Source of the DNA: Acacia acuminata
Taxonomy: Eukaryota; Streptophyta; Magnoliopsida; Fabales; Fabaceae
Length of the DNA: 64,000 nt
Assembly: GCA_019022655.1 (NCBI GenBank)
Contig: JAFJYI010000303.1
Location: 744,001 to 808,000 of the forward strand
Direction of reading: 5' to 3'
The translations under genes and the position numbers were made by a program. Positions 1 to 12,592 of the stretch are shown here, piece by piece (the first letter of the stretch is position 1; every line of letters begins with the position of its first letter). The notes beneath the pieces are model-generated. The model saw only the letters and a program-made list of their open reading frames with translations. It did no database searches and was not told where the DNA came from.

Positions 1-261
1 TACTCCATTTTCGAGGTTCATCAGGGAAATAACTATAACATGTATTTCCCACCATCTTCTGCAACAACGAACCCTAGAAACTCTTCTCCTGCTTCATCAT
101 ATGAATTTCCCTTTGAGTATCTTAATCCAAGGTCTCATCAAAACCAAGAGCTTCTTGGCGCCAATTTGAGTCTCCAGATTGGCCCACCAAGTCATGTGGA
201 AAGTACTCAGAAAGACGGTGAAGTGGACTTAGAGCTCAGACTTGGCCACCATCCATATTGA
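1..261 (+). CDS. SUPERMAN/TAC1-like C2H2 zinc-finger repressor, C-terminal part only
   Basis: The reading frame is open from base 1 (in-frame codons before the ATG at 40 read Y-S-I-F-E-V-H), so this is the 3' end of a gene that starts outside the window. The protein ends in DLELRLGHHPY. DLELRL is an LxLxL-type EAR motif, the TOPLESS-recruiting repression motif found at the extreme C terminus of SUPERMAN, RABBIT EARS and TAC1-like zinc-finger proteins. A second leucine-rich stretch, NLSLQIG, lies about 30 residues upstream and may be a weaker EAR-like element. The single C2H2 finger with the QALGGH signature would be upstream and cannot be seen, so the family call rests only on the C terminus. 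The Ser/Pro/Asn-rich segment before it fits the family linker. Expected role: nuclear transcriptional repressor in organ or shoot development (family knowledge). The exact orthologue is uncertain. Confidence 0.72.
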   Translation, partial: YSIFEVHQGNNYNMYFPPSSATTNPRNSSPASSYEFPFEYLNPRSHQNQELLGANLSLQIGPPSHVESTQKDGEVDLELRLGHHPY

Positions 262-2042
262 CAAGTTACTTAAGGTATATATATATATATACTGCATATA
301 GATTATGATCTTTTATCATGTATTGTACAGAAGATATATTAACAAGGTCAGAAATGTGGAATTTGGGGCATAAATTAGCTTGTTTATGATCCGAATCGAA
401 GACACGTAAAGAAGCAGAAAATTAGCTTGTTTCTTCATATATATAACAGGAGGGAAGAAGACCCAGAACGGTGAATATATATATTAAGAATTAATTAGCA
501 CTGATTAACTAGGAAGCTACCATTGTACTGGTAATCATGATGTAATAATCTATCTAGTAGTGTGTGCGTTGTATAGCTAGCTAGCCGCTTAGTTTTTGTG
601 TTTGTACAAGCCATTGGCCTGGAACAGTAAGAACTAAGATTTCCTTCTTTATTTCCCCCTAGTGAGATTCTTAATTACTGTGCACATTATATTAATGATC
701 CTTCAATTTCTTGAGTTTAGATGATTATAACTCATGAGACAGCTGCATCCATTAAGATCATGTTCATACTAATATTTTTTTTTTCCTTTCGAGAATGCTT
801 TTTGATCCAAAATTTCTTTCATCAATTAATCTGCAGCAGTAATGATGAGGGAATGTCACCTATATTTTGATTTGTCAAATTTCGTAATTGAGTATATGAA
901 TCATGTTGCACATGCTACGGCTGTCATCGACTAGACCTGCATGGTATAAAATCCTCTCTTTTTTTCTTTTCTCTTTTTGCTTTTTAAGGTTATTACCAAG
1001 TGCTTCACCTTGGAAGTTTTGCCATTTATGACAAGCAATGGCAAGTGGAGAAAATCATATACCCTATATTATATGTACATACACCATGTGAAAGATATTG
1101 TATTGCTATGCACCCTTCTAACAAATAACATTTATTTATTTACTCAAAAGCTAAAATAACATGATTAATAGGGAAAATCCCAGGAAAGGAAGGGGGAAAA
1201 AATCCAAAATTTCAAAATCTCAAATTAATAATTTTTTATTAAAATGAGTTGTGAATTTCTCACTAAGTGTAGTTAATACCTTATCAATTATTGTAGGAAA
1301 CAAAAATCTGATTTGAAATTTTGAAATTTTGGAAATCTTTTTCTACGATTTTCATATCAGGAAATATATGTGCTGTCGAATATCCTATTGATCCTCATGT
1401 TTAGCATGTGATTATTAGAGATCACTTTCAATTTATTGTCCGTATAAGTGACTGCGGAAAGTAGAACTAATCCACCACCTCAATACCTTCTCTCTTCTTG
1501 CCGTAAGTACATATGCTTACGCAATGAAATAATGATGGTTTAAGTTTATCTGTATATTGAAAGTTGGCTTTTAGCTCAATTAATTAGTACTCCTATAAAG
1601 TTATGCTAGTATATATAGGACGCATAAAGAGATTTTAGGGAAAATAGGGTGGTCACCTTTCATTTATAACTCAAACTAAATGAATCAAGCTAGGATCTCA
1701 TTATTGTATTTGTCATTTTCGGTAAAAATCACTTCACATAAAAAAAATTTATGTCATTTCTCAATTTCAAAATAACATTTAGTATCATTTTTTATATTTT
1801 ATCGTAAAATAAATTTTTTGAGATATTAAAGTATTATTAGCAATGAATAAAGGCCAAATTTGGTAAAGTATATAATTTTTACATGTTTATTGCATTTCTT
1901 AACCTGTGTGATAATCTAAAAAGACAATTATATTGAGTAAAAAAAAAAAAAAAAGACAATTATATTGAAACGAAGGGATTAATTAATTATCAATCAAAGT
2001 GAAATTTTGATGGTAGCATCAAATAATCAATTGATTAAACGG

Positions 2043-2077
<35 letters not shown>
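262..2077. other. 3' UTR and intergenic DNA
   Basis: The first 400-600 bases after the stop at 261 are probably the 3' UTR of the zinc-finger gene. They are AT-rich, with TATATA runs near 277-290 and several AATAAA-like words, but I cannot fix a cleavage site. No other coding potential is seen; the ORF at 977-1159 has no recognisable family. An imperfect inverted repeat spans about 1172-1372 (GGGAAAATCCC at the left, and matching AAATTTTGAAATTTTGG words on both sides) and may be a decayed MITE. A TA microsatellite at about 2050-2077 adjoins the start of duplication copy A. Confidence 0.5.
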
Positions 2078-2556
2078 CCTGTGTTACCACATAGCTCTTT
2101 ATTTTGTACAAACTCGACGAGGAGTATTGTATGTTTATTTTGATATATATGGTTAAGATATTTCTGAATCCTATTTAAGATCATTAATTTTCTCTTCAAA
2201 GGAATCTAGAAGCCTCCAAATTGAATTCTAAGTATGATCTATCTTCATGGGAATAGAGATGTAAAGGTTCAAACATGGTGACTAATGAGTCCTGGTTAAT
2301 AAGACTTTGAATTTTATAGCCAGGCCGAGTCAGCCAAACCCTGGAAAATAATTCATCGATAATTCTGGTTTGCACAGTTCGGCCCCAAAAAAAGAGAAAA
2401 TGAAAAAGATTTTGGCACGGTAAGAACTAATTAAGAAATTTAAGCATGATTTGACTTGGTGTAATGTAGCATACCATTATTAGGTTTACGAGGAATGATC
2501 CATTGTGAATTGTGATGATAATATCCTCTATAAGTCCTAAGTCCTAATAACTTCTT

Positions 2557-5500
2557 TGTAAGTTGAATCTCTGAAGAGTATAAGAATAAGAAATAAAGAA
2601 GAAAGTAATACACAATGTCTTTAAGATATATGTAACACTTTCCTTTAGACTTAATTCGCCTCCAGCTATATAGTTAGTTATCTTATAGGGTATAAGTAAG
2701 ATTAATGGACAAATTTTTTGCAAGATACAATTAAGACCATTGAGTATGAATTGCACTCTCAATACTCAAGCAAGATAATAATTGCTTTTACAAAATGATA
2801 ATTTCAATAATTTGATTTTATATTTATGTGCACTCAAAGACAAAGTCCATGTGTTTGATCTCTTGTTATGTGATTTTTTTTGTGTTAGAATAATGAGTGA
2901 TGGTCTTTGGGTATTTATAGGTCATAAAGTGGTGCCTTTTAAAGTAACACCTCTTTAATTAAAAGTTCATAATGATTTGTTAAATTCATGAATCTCATAT
3001 ATTGATTCATGAACAGACATATGAAGAGTTTATACCTCTATAATCTTTCACATGTGTCTCTAGAAACCGAACGGCATAACTTTGGTAGTTTTAGTATTAT
3101 AGCTTCTTACACAACTTTTCATATAAATTCCTTAATTTAATGAACATAACTTTATAAAAAAATACATCTCTTTATTTTAAAATATTCCAACAATCCCCCA
3201 CCATTTTAAAATGATCACAAACTCTTATCACTTTAGAAATCTCATGTTGTCAATAAAGGTATTTCGAGGATTTGAATATTTACGTAAGTAAGACATGGTT
3301 TAACCCATCCGAAATAATATGGTCGACTAAGTTTTGAACCAATGATCTCATACAAACAGGTGTGCATGACTTACACATAGGATCTCGGGCCATTGCATGC
3401 CATTTTAAATGACACATTTATCTGTGACCTTGTGTCCATATCCTTTTTATGATAACTTTTCAGAGTCAAGCCTTTGGACTCTTAAAAGCATCCTCACTTC
3501 ATTCTCATATAGGTAGACTCCGTCAAGAGCATTACCATGATAAATGCTCCAGTAAATATATGCTTACAAGTCTATTAAAAGCTAATTTAAGGCTCAACCT
3601 ACCCCCTTCTAGTCTTATGGTTGCCAACTAATTTCCAACCTCAGATGTATAATTAAAGGTCGCACTTGCAATCACTCTAATAGCATACTTTCATCATTGA
3701 ACTCAAGACCTTGATATAATGGAACGTCAAGTGTGAGTTGGATTTTCACTATTGGTGGTCAAAGTTTATAAGCCTTTAATTACATCCCTTTTGATGTTTT
3801 TAACACCAAATCTCTTGTTATTCAATTCAAATCTTATATAACTAATGGAAATTACTTCATTCAAATCAAATCTTTCAAATAATTATGTCTTAGGCCAATA
3901 TGACGCAACTATTCATTATCAACTTGGCTACAAGCCCTTTGCAAGAATATATTGACTATCACAATGAATAAATATTGGTGTCAACTTCATACTAGAGTCA
4001 TGAAATAAAGAACCATACCAACAATCAAAATTATTAACATGTCAACAACAAAACATGACCCACTATAATTAAAATTACCATAGACAAACATGTAATTAGA
4101 ATTTATAATTCTACCATTCCCTCTTTTTCTTTAAGGTCTTATGAGACTATCATTCCTCCACTACATGTACCTTCTCATGAATTCTAATGAGCATTGGTGC
4201 CTTTTGTACCGTGAATATTTTGTCATATAGTCCTCTTCTAGCTAAAAGCATGTAATCCCCAATTACTCAAAAGAGATTTACTTTTAATGTTCAATTAAGA
4301 CTCTTTCAAATTTTCCATAAAGGAAGTTTGTTTATAATTGAAGGAACAATAAAAGATCCATCCATATTTATTTTATATTGTCTAATATTACTCACAATAT
4401 GTTCTATTTTATGCAATTGCTCCATGACAGATCTTCCATCAATCATTTTGTAGTTATTAAAATGAGAAACCAGAAACTTCTTACTTGTGGCATCATCTTC
4501 CATGTACTTTGCTTCTAGTTTATCTCAGAGTTTTTTCGCAGATGATGAGTCTTGATACACGTCGAATAGAGCATCACGAGCCCATTGAGGATATGCCTTG
4601 TGCAAGTGAAGTCATCGTTCTCCCATTTTTGTCCCCTGTTTGATTTGAGTCATAGTCTCTTCTTCTCCTTCTTAGGGTGCGGGAGTGGTGAGGACATATG
4701 CGACATTTAGCGTTGTCAAGAGAAACTTCATCTTTTGTTACCATCTTAGAAAGTTACTGCCATCACATCTTTCTAACTTGACAAAGTTTGTAGTCAACTC
4801 CCTCAAAGACGTCATTTGGATTCACGAATTTAATCCTAAAGATTGTTGAATGGGTTAGATCTTTTAGGAGTGTACAAGAATAAGAGATAAAGAAGAAAAT
4901 CGTGCACAATGTCTTCAAGGCGTGGGCAACACTTTCCTTTAGGCTTAATTCGCCCCCACTCATATCTATCTAATACGGTGCAAGTTGGATTGATGAACGA
5001 ATTTCCTGAGGATACAACGAAGACCCTTAAGTCTATATTTCACTCTCAATACTCAAGCAAAACAACAATGTCTTTTACCCAAAAAAAAAAAAAAAAAAAA
5101 AAAAGATAATTTGACATTATCTTCGTGTGTATTGAAGGATAAAGGCAATGAATTTGATCTATTGTTATATGATTTTCTGATGTGTCAAAATGCTTGATGG
5201 TGCTGGGTATTTATAGGTCATGAAGTGATATCTTAAAGTAATGCTTCCTTGAAGTGGTGTCTCTTAAAGCAACACCTCTTTAATTAAAAGTCATAACGAG
5301 TTGTTAAATTTATGAATCTTATATGTTGATTCATGAATAGATATATGAAGAGTTATACCTTTATATTATGTAAAATTTTCTCATAAACACAACACAACTT
5401 TTTATCAAGCGGTGGCTTTAATATCTTAGACTATAACTTTTCACATATGTCTCTAGAAAATGCAAAGACATAGCTTTGATAATTTTTAGTGCTATAACTC

Positions 5501-5578
5501 CTTACATAACTCTTTATATATGTAAATCCCATAATTTAATGAAAAAAACACATATCTTCATTTTAAAATATTCCAACA
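2557..5578 (-). mobile_element. Decayed Copia-type LTR retrotransposon, copy A
   Basis: The two LTRs are about 2557-3192 and 4844-5578 and share order and sequence, including CACTCTCAATACTCAAGCAA and GTATTTATAGGTCAT. The plus-strand end ATATTCCAACA corresponds to an LTR starting TGTTGGAATAT on the minus strand. Just inside the 3' LTR, at 3193-3210, minus-strand sequence reads AATGGTGGGGGATTG, a typical polypurine tract. The right flank is CCCTT (5579-5583); the left flank has mutated to TTCTT, but copy B keeps CCCTT on both sides. Internally, only a gag-like remnant is recognisable (about 4190-4800). No protease, integrase or RT was seen, so this is a small non-autonomous or internally deleted element. 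The 5' LTR carries a long A-run at about 5081-5104. Confidence 0.82.
4190..4800 (-). pseudogene. Copia gag (UBN2-type) remnant
   Basis: Minus-strand peptides include DATSKKFLVSHFNNYKMID and VMEQLHKIEHIVSNIRQYK, followed by SIINKLP. This is the order seen in the UBN2/gag polypeptide of plant Copia elements, where the family has A.SKKFLVS.FNNYKM, VMEQ.HE... and IIDKLP. The stretch at 4306-4503 is open, but the N-terminal part (from about 4700, reading leftward in genomic coordinates) is broken by frameshifts and stops. Copy B has the homologous broken gag at about 19140-19560. No function is expected; it marks the internal region of the Copia element. Confidence 0.75.
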
Positions 5579-7172
5579 CCCTTTACATATATAGATCCTT
5601 AATTCATAATTAATGCCTTCATTGATAGCAGTAATTAATTAACGAGCTTTAAGTAACGTGACGGGAAAAAACTGCCATGATTTATACCAATTATTTATAG
5701 ATCTATAAATAGAAAAGGACCTGCCTGCCCATAAGTGATCTCCATCAGGTCAAACTTAGGAAAATAATTCAACCAAAATAGCTAAAACTCTGATAAGTGA
5801 GGATAATTACGTAAATTTGTGTTTGGGACTAAAAAATAGATTTGGATGTCATGAGTGACACCCTCGTGATATTAGTAATAATTAAATAAAAAGTTAAAAA
5901 CAACACTGTTAAAGGCATCCAGGGACAATCTTGTAATAGGGAAAGTCTCCCAAGAACTAAAAATTTGTTAAAAAAATTTTAAAGAAAATTCTGATGTCAA
6001 AAAAATTATATTGACAACTCGTTATTATCTTTTTGACATCAGAATTTTTTTCTAAGATTTTTTTAACATTTTCTTGCTCTCAATTTTTCCTCAATTATAT
6101 GCTGAATATTATATGTGTGGGCGCGCACTTTCTTGTACAATTTTTGAGTGACTATTATTGCAAAACAATATTTTAATCGGAGTGATTGCTAAATTAACTC
6201 TTTCTTCATTATCTTCTTCACTTACGTCTGAGTAATTTACATGTATTTAATTAATTCAAATCATCAAATGCAACAGCTGCTACAATGAAATGCTAATGTG
6301 CATGTTTGATATAATTAGGCTTAAGAGTTTTTTTCTTCTGTTTCATTTGGATGAAAAAATTTCTGAATCGGGCTTATGGGGTAAAAATAGCTTATTTGAA
6401 AAGCCAACTTTCCTTACTTATGGAGTAAAAACTCCTTATGCAACCATCAATCTAAACATAAATCATATTTCAAGTATCTAACTTTTACCAAATCGACTTT
6501 TTCATAATTCATTTTTTTCCCACCGGTATCCCAAACAAGCCAATATCCCATTAACTATCTTGAAAAACAACAAATGGAGCCAATAGGTTGAATGTAGTAT
6601 TCCTAAATGACATTAGAAAAGTTTATACTAGCATGCAAAATTAACAACTAAAAACAGTCAAAGCATTATATATACCCCAAAAGTAAAGTCATTATGACAT
6701 TTGCTTTCACTTATAAGTCGATCAGGAGCCAATTTCTAAAATTCATTTTCTATTTTCGGTTTTGAAAGTTGCATTTCATACTAAGATTTAAATGATTTAT
6801 TATTGCTCATCCTTCTTGATCATATCAACGATCCTGTAGAAATATTTGATGCCGTGACTGTATTGATGCCTTCTAATTCTATTTAATTTCTTTGTTATAT
6901 GCATTATGGTTTGTCGAACTCAACCTCAATACGATTCCTGCGGCGGACAATTGTCGGAATCTCTTTTTGTTCCTATCCAAGCTTAAAAGTGTCGCCTGTT
7001 TGGTGCGTAATAAAATAATAATGATTTGTCTAATACTAATATTTGAAAATAAAATTGGGACCGTTCTCAAATAAAAGGCCCATATTATCTCATACACATT
7101 ACAATTTACACATATCAACTTCAAAATGGCCCAACGTTTTTTTCATGCCATCAAAATGGCCCAAGTTTAATA
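5579..7172. other. Non-coding part of copy A
   Basis: No gene is seen. The stretch from about 5585 is closely matched by copy B from about 20384. A strong hairpin at about 5985-6075 pairs AATTCTGATGTCAAAAA with TTTTTGACATCAGAATT and is a probable small MITE, present in both copies. TTTAATTAA at 6246-6254 is the empty target site of the 888-bp Mutator-like element found in copy B. From about 6310 to 6560 runs a MITE-like AT-rich block, also shared by the two copies. Confidence 0.6.
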
Positions 7173-7897
7173 TTCCTTCCTGTCCAATTATAGGAGCAAC
7201 ACTTTACCGAGAATTTGGAGAGATTAAGGAAGGGAGTTAAATTAGTTAATTATGATTATTTTCCTGAAATACCCTTTCTTAAAATTTAAAATGACGAAAT
7301 AGAAATGTTTATTGAATAGGTAGGCCGCCACACCCGGTACTCTGCGATTTATCCGAGATTCCGAGCTAATAGTCCGAACACGAAAACTTACTTATATATA
7401 TATATATATATATATATTATACCAAGTGATATTCAAGTTGTCCTTAGCAATTCAATTGTAGAAATATATTCTCCAAAATCAATCACTTTACGGATAGTTA
7501 CAAAAAAATATTTTTTAAAAATATTAAATTTATTTTATTTAAAAATAAAAAAGAAAGTAAAATCTCTCACTTGATACAATATAAGCGTGTTGTTAAATTA
7601 ATTATTATTGAGGAAATATTAGTAAGGGTGATATGGAAAAAATATAACCAAAATTACTCAAAATTATTTTATTAAAAAGAGTATAATTGAGGTATATATG
7701 ACATTAATGATTTGCAAACATTACTTACTTTATAAAATATATAACTATATTATTAAATTATTATTGTCTTTAATTATTATTGAGAAAGTATAGATAGGGG
7801 TATTATAGGAAAAAATTGACAAAAGCTAAAACTTGCTATTATAATTAGGACCAAAACCAACTCTAAAATTTGCTCTTATAATTAAGACCGGAAGGAG
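7173..7897. mobile_element. Stowaway-like (Tc1/mariner-type) element, private to copy A
   Basis: The ends are inverted: TTCCTTCCTGTCCAATTATA at the left, and the right end reads CTCCTTCCGGTCTTAATTAT on the opposite strand. A TA duplication flanks it (7171-7172 and 7898-7899). Copy B has uninterrupted sequence here (GTTTAATATATGGATTACG near 23174), which supplies the empty site. At 725 bp it is long for a MITE. It holds no ORF and contains a GC-richer block at about 7320-7380 and a TA repeat at about 7394-7417 that may be nested material. Related, shorter copies lie at about 31890-32130 and 37109-37334. Confidence 0.75.
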
Positions 7898-7960
7898 TAT
7901 ATGGATTACGATTGTCCATGACAAAAACCGTACATTGTCCACTAACATCGGCATGTGTCA

Positions 7961-10020
7961 TTGCATATGATTTACTTTTATTTGGGGTGGCCTCACGAGA
8001 TCAAGCCGCTTGTATGATGAAATGCTTAGAAGTTTTTTCCAATGCTTCGGGCGAAAGTTAATAAAGAAAAATCTTCGATTTATTTCTCTCCCAAGATTTC
8101 TACTCACTCTCGGCTAATCATCAAAGATCTTACTTGTATGAAAATCTCTTATGAAATTGGCAAGTACCTAGGTTTCCCTCTTACCAGGAACAGGAAGAGT
8201 TATGACTCTTTCCATTACATTATTGAGAGGGTGCATTCTAAGTTTGCTGCCTAGAAGATTAAATATTTATCCACTGCAGGGCGTATCACTCTAGCTAAGT
8301 CTGTTTTGAGTTCTATCCCCCTTTACCCAATGCAAGTTGCAAGGATTCCAAGCAGTATTTGTCACGAAATAGAACGTCTTCAAAGGAATTTCATGAGTCC
8401 ACTGAAAAGAAATTTCATCCTGTTGGTTGGGGACGGGTCACTAGACCAAAGGAATTTGGCGGTCTTGGTTTTAGACGCGTCTGTCTTCTTTTAACCGTGC
8501 TGTGGTGCTAAAGCGGCATGGAATCGGTTGTCGGGACCAAATGTTTATGGGCTAATATTCTTGAGAATAGATATACATTTGCGTGGAGAAAAATCTCTGT
8601 TTGAGTTTCGGGGATTTAAGTTATAGCGCTTTATCTCTTCTCAAAGAGACATTATTGACTTGGGTTCCAAATGGCAAGTGAGAAACGATTCAATGGTTAA
8701 CTTCTTCCACGACAATTGGATGATGGAAGGGAAGAAAAGCTTAGATCTGTGCATAAGGCCATTATCTGCAGAGGAGAATCTTTCCTCGGTAGCTGATTGG
8801 GGCAAAGATGGTTACTGGAATATCAGTAGCTTTCAGGATATTGTCCAACCTGCTGTCATTCAACGTCTAATTTCATCCCTTCCTCCAAGATCAGACGCAG
8901 GCCATGATTTGCTAGTATGGGGTGAGTCCACTGATGGTATTTTCTCTATCAAAAGTGCCTTTTTTCTCATTGAAAAAAATTCTGATTTTCTCAAATCCAA
9001 ACTTTATAAATGTATTTGGAGCTGGAAAGGAGTGGAAAGAATCAGGGTTTTTTTATGGTTGACAGCCTTGAAAAAGCTTCCAACTAATGCTTGGCGAAGT
9101 TCATGGTCATCGTCGTCCTCTATGTGTGGCTTTTGTAATAGGCCCGTCGAGGATATTCTCCATATCATGCGTGATTGTACCTATGCTGATGGTATGTGGA
9201 GGAAACTTATTACCCCTAATTATATTCCTCAGTTCTTCTTTGCAACTCTCTATGATTGGCTTTCTATGAATTTACTGGTAAACTCAGACAGGGCATGGGC
9301 CCATACTGTGATCTCATTTTCGATGTTACCTTGTGGAAGCTTTGGGGATGGAGGAACTCCCATATTTTTGAACCTGCCTTTGTCAAACCACCCGGACGAC
9401 TGATTATTCTTCAATCTTGGAGAAGCTTTGCTAGCCTCCAAGACCCTTTTCCTAGCTGCACAGGGAGCGCTGAGATCCATTCCACCCCTCAATCTTGGCA
9501 AACCCCTCCCACTGGTTGGATTAAAATCAATACTGATGGGGCTATGATTCAACACACCCAAACAGCAGGATGTGGAGGAGTCCTCCGCAACAATCAAGGC
9601 TCCTGGATAGTCGGCTTTACCAAATCAATTGGTATTTGTAATGCCCCTACAGCTGAAGAGTGGGCAATTTTTGATATAGGAAAATTGAATTAGAGTCTAA
9701 TGCCTATGACATTGTCCATCAATTAAATGATGCTTGTTTCAATATGGGTAGTATTTTATCTATTAGGATTAAGGAATTCTTGCTTAGGGAGTGGTGGTTA
9801 CTATCCGTCATGTACCTAGAGATCTTAATGAATTGCGGCACGCACTTGCAAAGGTAGGTTTGACAAAATCTGATATTTTGAGTGCTTGCCCCTTGTTCTT
9901 GAGAACTTGGATTGATTAGGAGTGTTTGGGATTCATTCCCTCTACCATGTAATTTTCTTTCTCTAATTTTGGCTTATGCCATCTTCTATATATATATATA
10001 TATATATTAAAAAAAAAAAA
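7961..10020 (+). mobile_element. 5'-truncated LINE (non-LTR retrotransposon), private to copy A
   Basis: The insertion is flanked by GCATGTGTCA (7951-7960) and GCATGTATCA (10021-10030), a 10-bp target duplication with one change. Copy B has one uninterrupted copy of the site (CAGCATATGTCAACTTTTTT near 23231). The element ends in a TA repeat and an A-tail (about 9980-10020). It encodes the C-terminal half of a plant LINE ORF2 with stops and frameshifts; the upstream endonuclease and most of the RT are absent through 5' truncation, the usual outcome of target-primed reverse transcription. The insertion occurred after the A/B duplication, or was lost from B. Confidence 0.9.
8042..9970 (+). pseudogene. 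LINE ORF2 remnant: RT C-terminus, zf-RVT and RNase H
   Basis: In order: a segment resembling the end of the RT and thumb (YLGFPL, AGRITLAKSVLSSIP, 8042-8494, with a stop after the first part), then a 247-codon open stretch at 8660-9403 with the zf-RVT pattern (WKGVERIRVFLWL, then CGFCNRPVEDILHIMRDC, a Cys/Cys/His/Cys cluster). An RNase H-like segment follows in another frame at 9256-9693 (INTDGA, then CGGVLRNNQGSW and the AEEWAI region). NTDGA carries the first catalytic Asp of the RNase H family and AEEWA the Glu. At least three frame breaks show the protein is not made intact. No gene symbol applies. Confidence 0.85.
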
Positions 10021-10335
10021 GCATGTATCAACTTTTTTCTTAGACATCAATCATATAACTAAGTTTTTTTTTTCCACCCAATTTACGAGAATCTTCAATT
10101 TCGACTAATCTAGATTTGCCTGAATCAACCCACGATCGTAGGGGAAGAGCTGCGAACACCATTTTTTGGGATCTGGTTTTTACGTCCTTTACCTCTTCCT
10201 ATCATTTTCCCTCCTTTTCCTTTTTCTATTTGTTTAATCAAGATCTCAGCTGACCTATATTTACCATCTTTTTTACCATCCTTTTTCCATTATAATAATA
10301 TTTTTACCATCTTTTTTACCATCCTTTTTCCATTA

Positions 10336-12521
10336 TGGGCCGAGAAAGCTTTGTTTCGTGAACAAGGTGTATCTTGTCGGGTGAACCATGACCGTGAAAA
10401 ATGAAGGAGGAAAGATCATCTCCAAATGGCACAGCGTAAGAATGATTTTTTTAAAATTGCGGGGTCGAGCTCCTCCACGATCAACACCTTGGAACACAAC
10501 TTCCGAAAGAAAGTACAAAGCTCGACCAAAACGATCGACACATTGAAAGGCGGTGTATTTTTTATGGCCGGAAGTAATGCTGCCGCATAAGCACATGTGA
10601 GTCATGACTCTTGACCCGAGTAACCTTTCGAGCACGTACGTCCACACATCGTGAAATGTTGCTTGAATACCCGTCGGGAACTTTTATTTTCTTCAAAGTG
10701 GCGAGGAAGATTTCCTTATTTGGTTTTGTCAGGGTGAATTTTGCCGATTGAAATCTGCCATGCTTATCCGGCCACGCGTCCGCACGAACCCCCATCTCCG
10801 TAAATCTTTCCTCACTTGAAGATGATCTTTTGACTTGCTGGTTCGTTCATAATCGTGTGCAACACATTGTCGCACACATTCTTTTCAATGTGCATGACAT
10901 CCGGTCGTGTCGAAGCAAATTATCTTTCCAATACGGAAGAGCGAAGAATACGCTTATCTTCCGCCATCGTTGGGTCGCGGAACCACAAGCCATGACCGTC
11001 TTTGTCCCTGCCTTTGCTGGATCGTCTTTTTTCCCATACTTAAAATCAACATCCACAATCTGCTCTATGATCTCGCACTTAGGATAATATGCGAGGAGGT
11101 CCTCTTTTTCTGTTGCCCATTGAAACGATTGCGTTGCAACCTAAACTGTGCGTATGATCGAGAAACCTCCGATGACCCATGAAGCACCACTTATTTGTAG
11201 GGAAGGCGCACCGAGTCGAGTCAAAATTGCAAGCCGGACACGCAAGGCCGGTATGCACATTCCACCGGATAATGTTCCTAGTCCGGGAAGTCAGCGATAG
11301 TCCACATCAACGCCGCACGCAAGTTGAACGGTGTCTTCTCGTGCGCGTCATACGTCTCCACGCCTACATTCCACAACTCCACCAACTCATTGATCGGCGG
11401 TTGTAGATACACATCGATGTCATTTCCTGGTGCCTTTTTGCCGGAATGATCATTGACATAATGAATGAGCTTTGTTTCATACACATCCAAGGGGGCAAGT
11501 TGTAAGGTATCAAAACAACTGGCCATATACTATAACTTGTGCTAAGATTCCCAAAGCAAGATGAACATTTCTAGGGTCCGCCGCAAAATCAGGGAAGTCT
11601 GAGTTGAACACTTTCCACGCTTCACCATCTCGTGGATGTCTGAGTTTACCATCTTCGTTCTTGTCGATTTCATGCCACCTCATATGCTCAGCTGTCTTAG
11701 ACGACATAAACAATCTTTGTAAGCGAGGTTTTAAAGGAAAGTACCTTAGAATCTTTGCGGGTTTCTTCTTCTACTTTTTTCCCTTCTGAACAGTCCTGAA
11801 CCTCGAAGTGTGACACTTCCTACAAGTCTCCCTCCGAGCGTCCTCCCCCAATAAAGCATGCGGTCGTTGGGCGGACATCAATTTTTTCGTAGTCCAATCC
11901 TAATCGGTTGATTATCTTCTTGGCCTCGTAGAAGGTTGTGGGAATGTCCGCGTCGGGAAAGCATCTCGTAGTAATTCCAAAGCAACATCGACATCGCCTT
12001 ATTAGTGATCCCACACATGCACTTGATATGGTACAATTTGATCGAAAGGATAATTTTGAGTATTTCGACAACCTTGATACAAAGGACGATCGCTCTCATT
12101 CATAAGGCTGAAAAATTCCCGAGCCGCTTCGTTCTGTAGAAAAGCGGTTTAGGACCCTGCACCTGCTGTGAAGTTGTCGTCTTGAACACCAAAAGCATCG
12201 CGAACAGCATCATTAACCGGATCATCTTGAGGTAGCAGTTGATTTCCTACTTGTGAGGTTTGAGGAAGATGATCCCCATATCTCATACCACGTTCCTCAC
12301 CATGAACACCCCAGAATGTATATGCTTCTGGGAAAGGCTTAATAAGAAGATGTTCCATAGCACCTTCTCGTGTTTGTCACTTCTTAAACTTGCATCTACA
12401 ACAAGGACACACGATCTTGCCATTAACGCTAGCGTGAGAGAAGGCGAAATCTAAGAACTTATTTAATCCCGCTAAATATCTCGGAGAAGCTGCGCGGCAT
12501 CTTGATCCATGATTTATCCAT
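10336..12521 (-). pseudogene. CACTA (En/Spm) TNP2-type transposase remnant, 3'-truncated
   Basis: Read on the minus strand, the order matches TNP2: a start near 12521 (MDKSWIKMPR), then GAMEHLLIKPFPEAYTFW-like sequence (12300-12380), the FYEAKKIINRLGLDYEKI segment (about 11870-11950), SKTAEHMRWHEIDKNEDGK with RHP (about 11600-11700), DIDVYLQPPINELVELW with GVETYDA (about 11300-11440), LPYWKDNLLRH (about 10920), and a DUF4218-like part: VPDGYSSNISRCVD, KSHDSHVLM and LCHLEMIFPPSFFTVMVH (10400-10680). It breaks off at 10336 in what would be the middle of DUF4218. Several frameshifts and stops interrupt it, so no transposase is expected. The GC content is higher than in its surroundings. Confidence 0.88.
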
Positions 12522-12592
12522 ACGTAAGCAAAGAAAGTATATTAATGTAGAGACAATGTTTAATTACTTTCATCCCATAACTTGAGATCTTA

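Larger units (their letters stand above)
2078..10335. repeat. Segmental duplication, copy A
   Basis: Direct-orientation duplicate of about 16693-23790. Matching landmarks in the same order are TTACCACATAGCTCTTTAT (2084 and about 16701), the Copia element (2557-5578 and 17398-20377), CTGCCATGATTTATACC (about 5672 and 20471), GCGGCGGACAATTGTC-type sequence (about 6940 and 22615), AAAATGGCCCAACG (about 7123 and 23120) and ACGATTGTCCATGAC (about 7908 and 23190). Copy A continues after its LINE at 10021 and stops abruptly at about 10335, where CACTA sequence begins. Private insertions are the Stowaway-like element 7173-7897 and the LINE 7961-10020. Many substitutions and small indels separate the copies, so the duplication is not recent. 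Confidence 0.9.

Noticed and set aside
9250..9597. 115-codon minus-strand ORF
   Set aside because: It is antisense to the LINE zf-RVT/RNase H remnant, whose motifs are clear on the plus strand.
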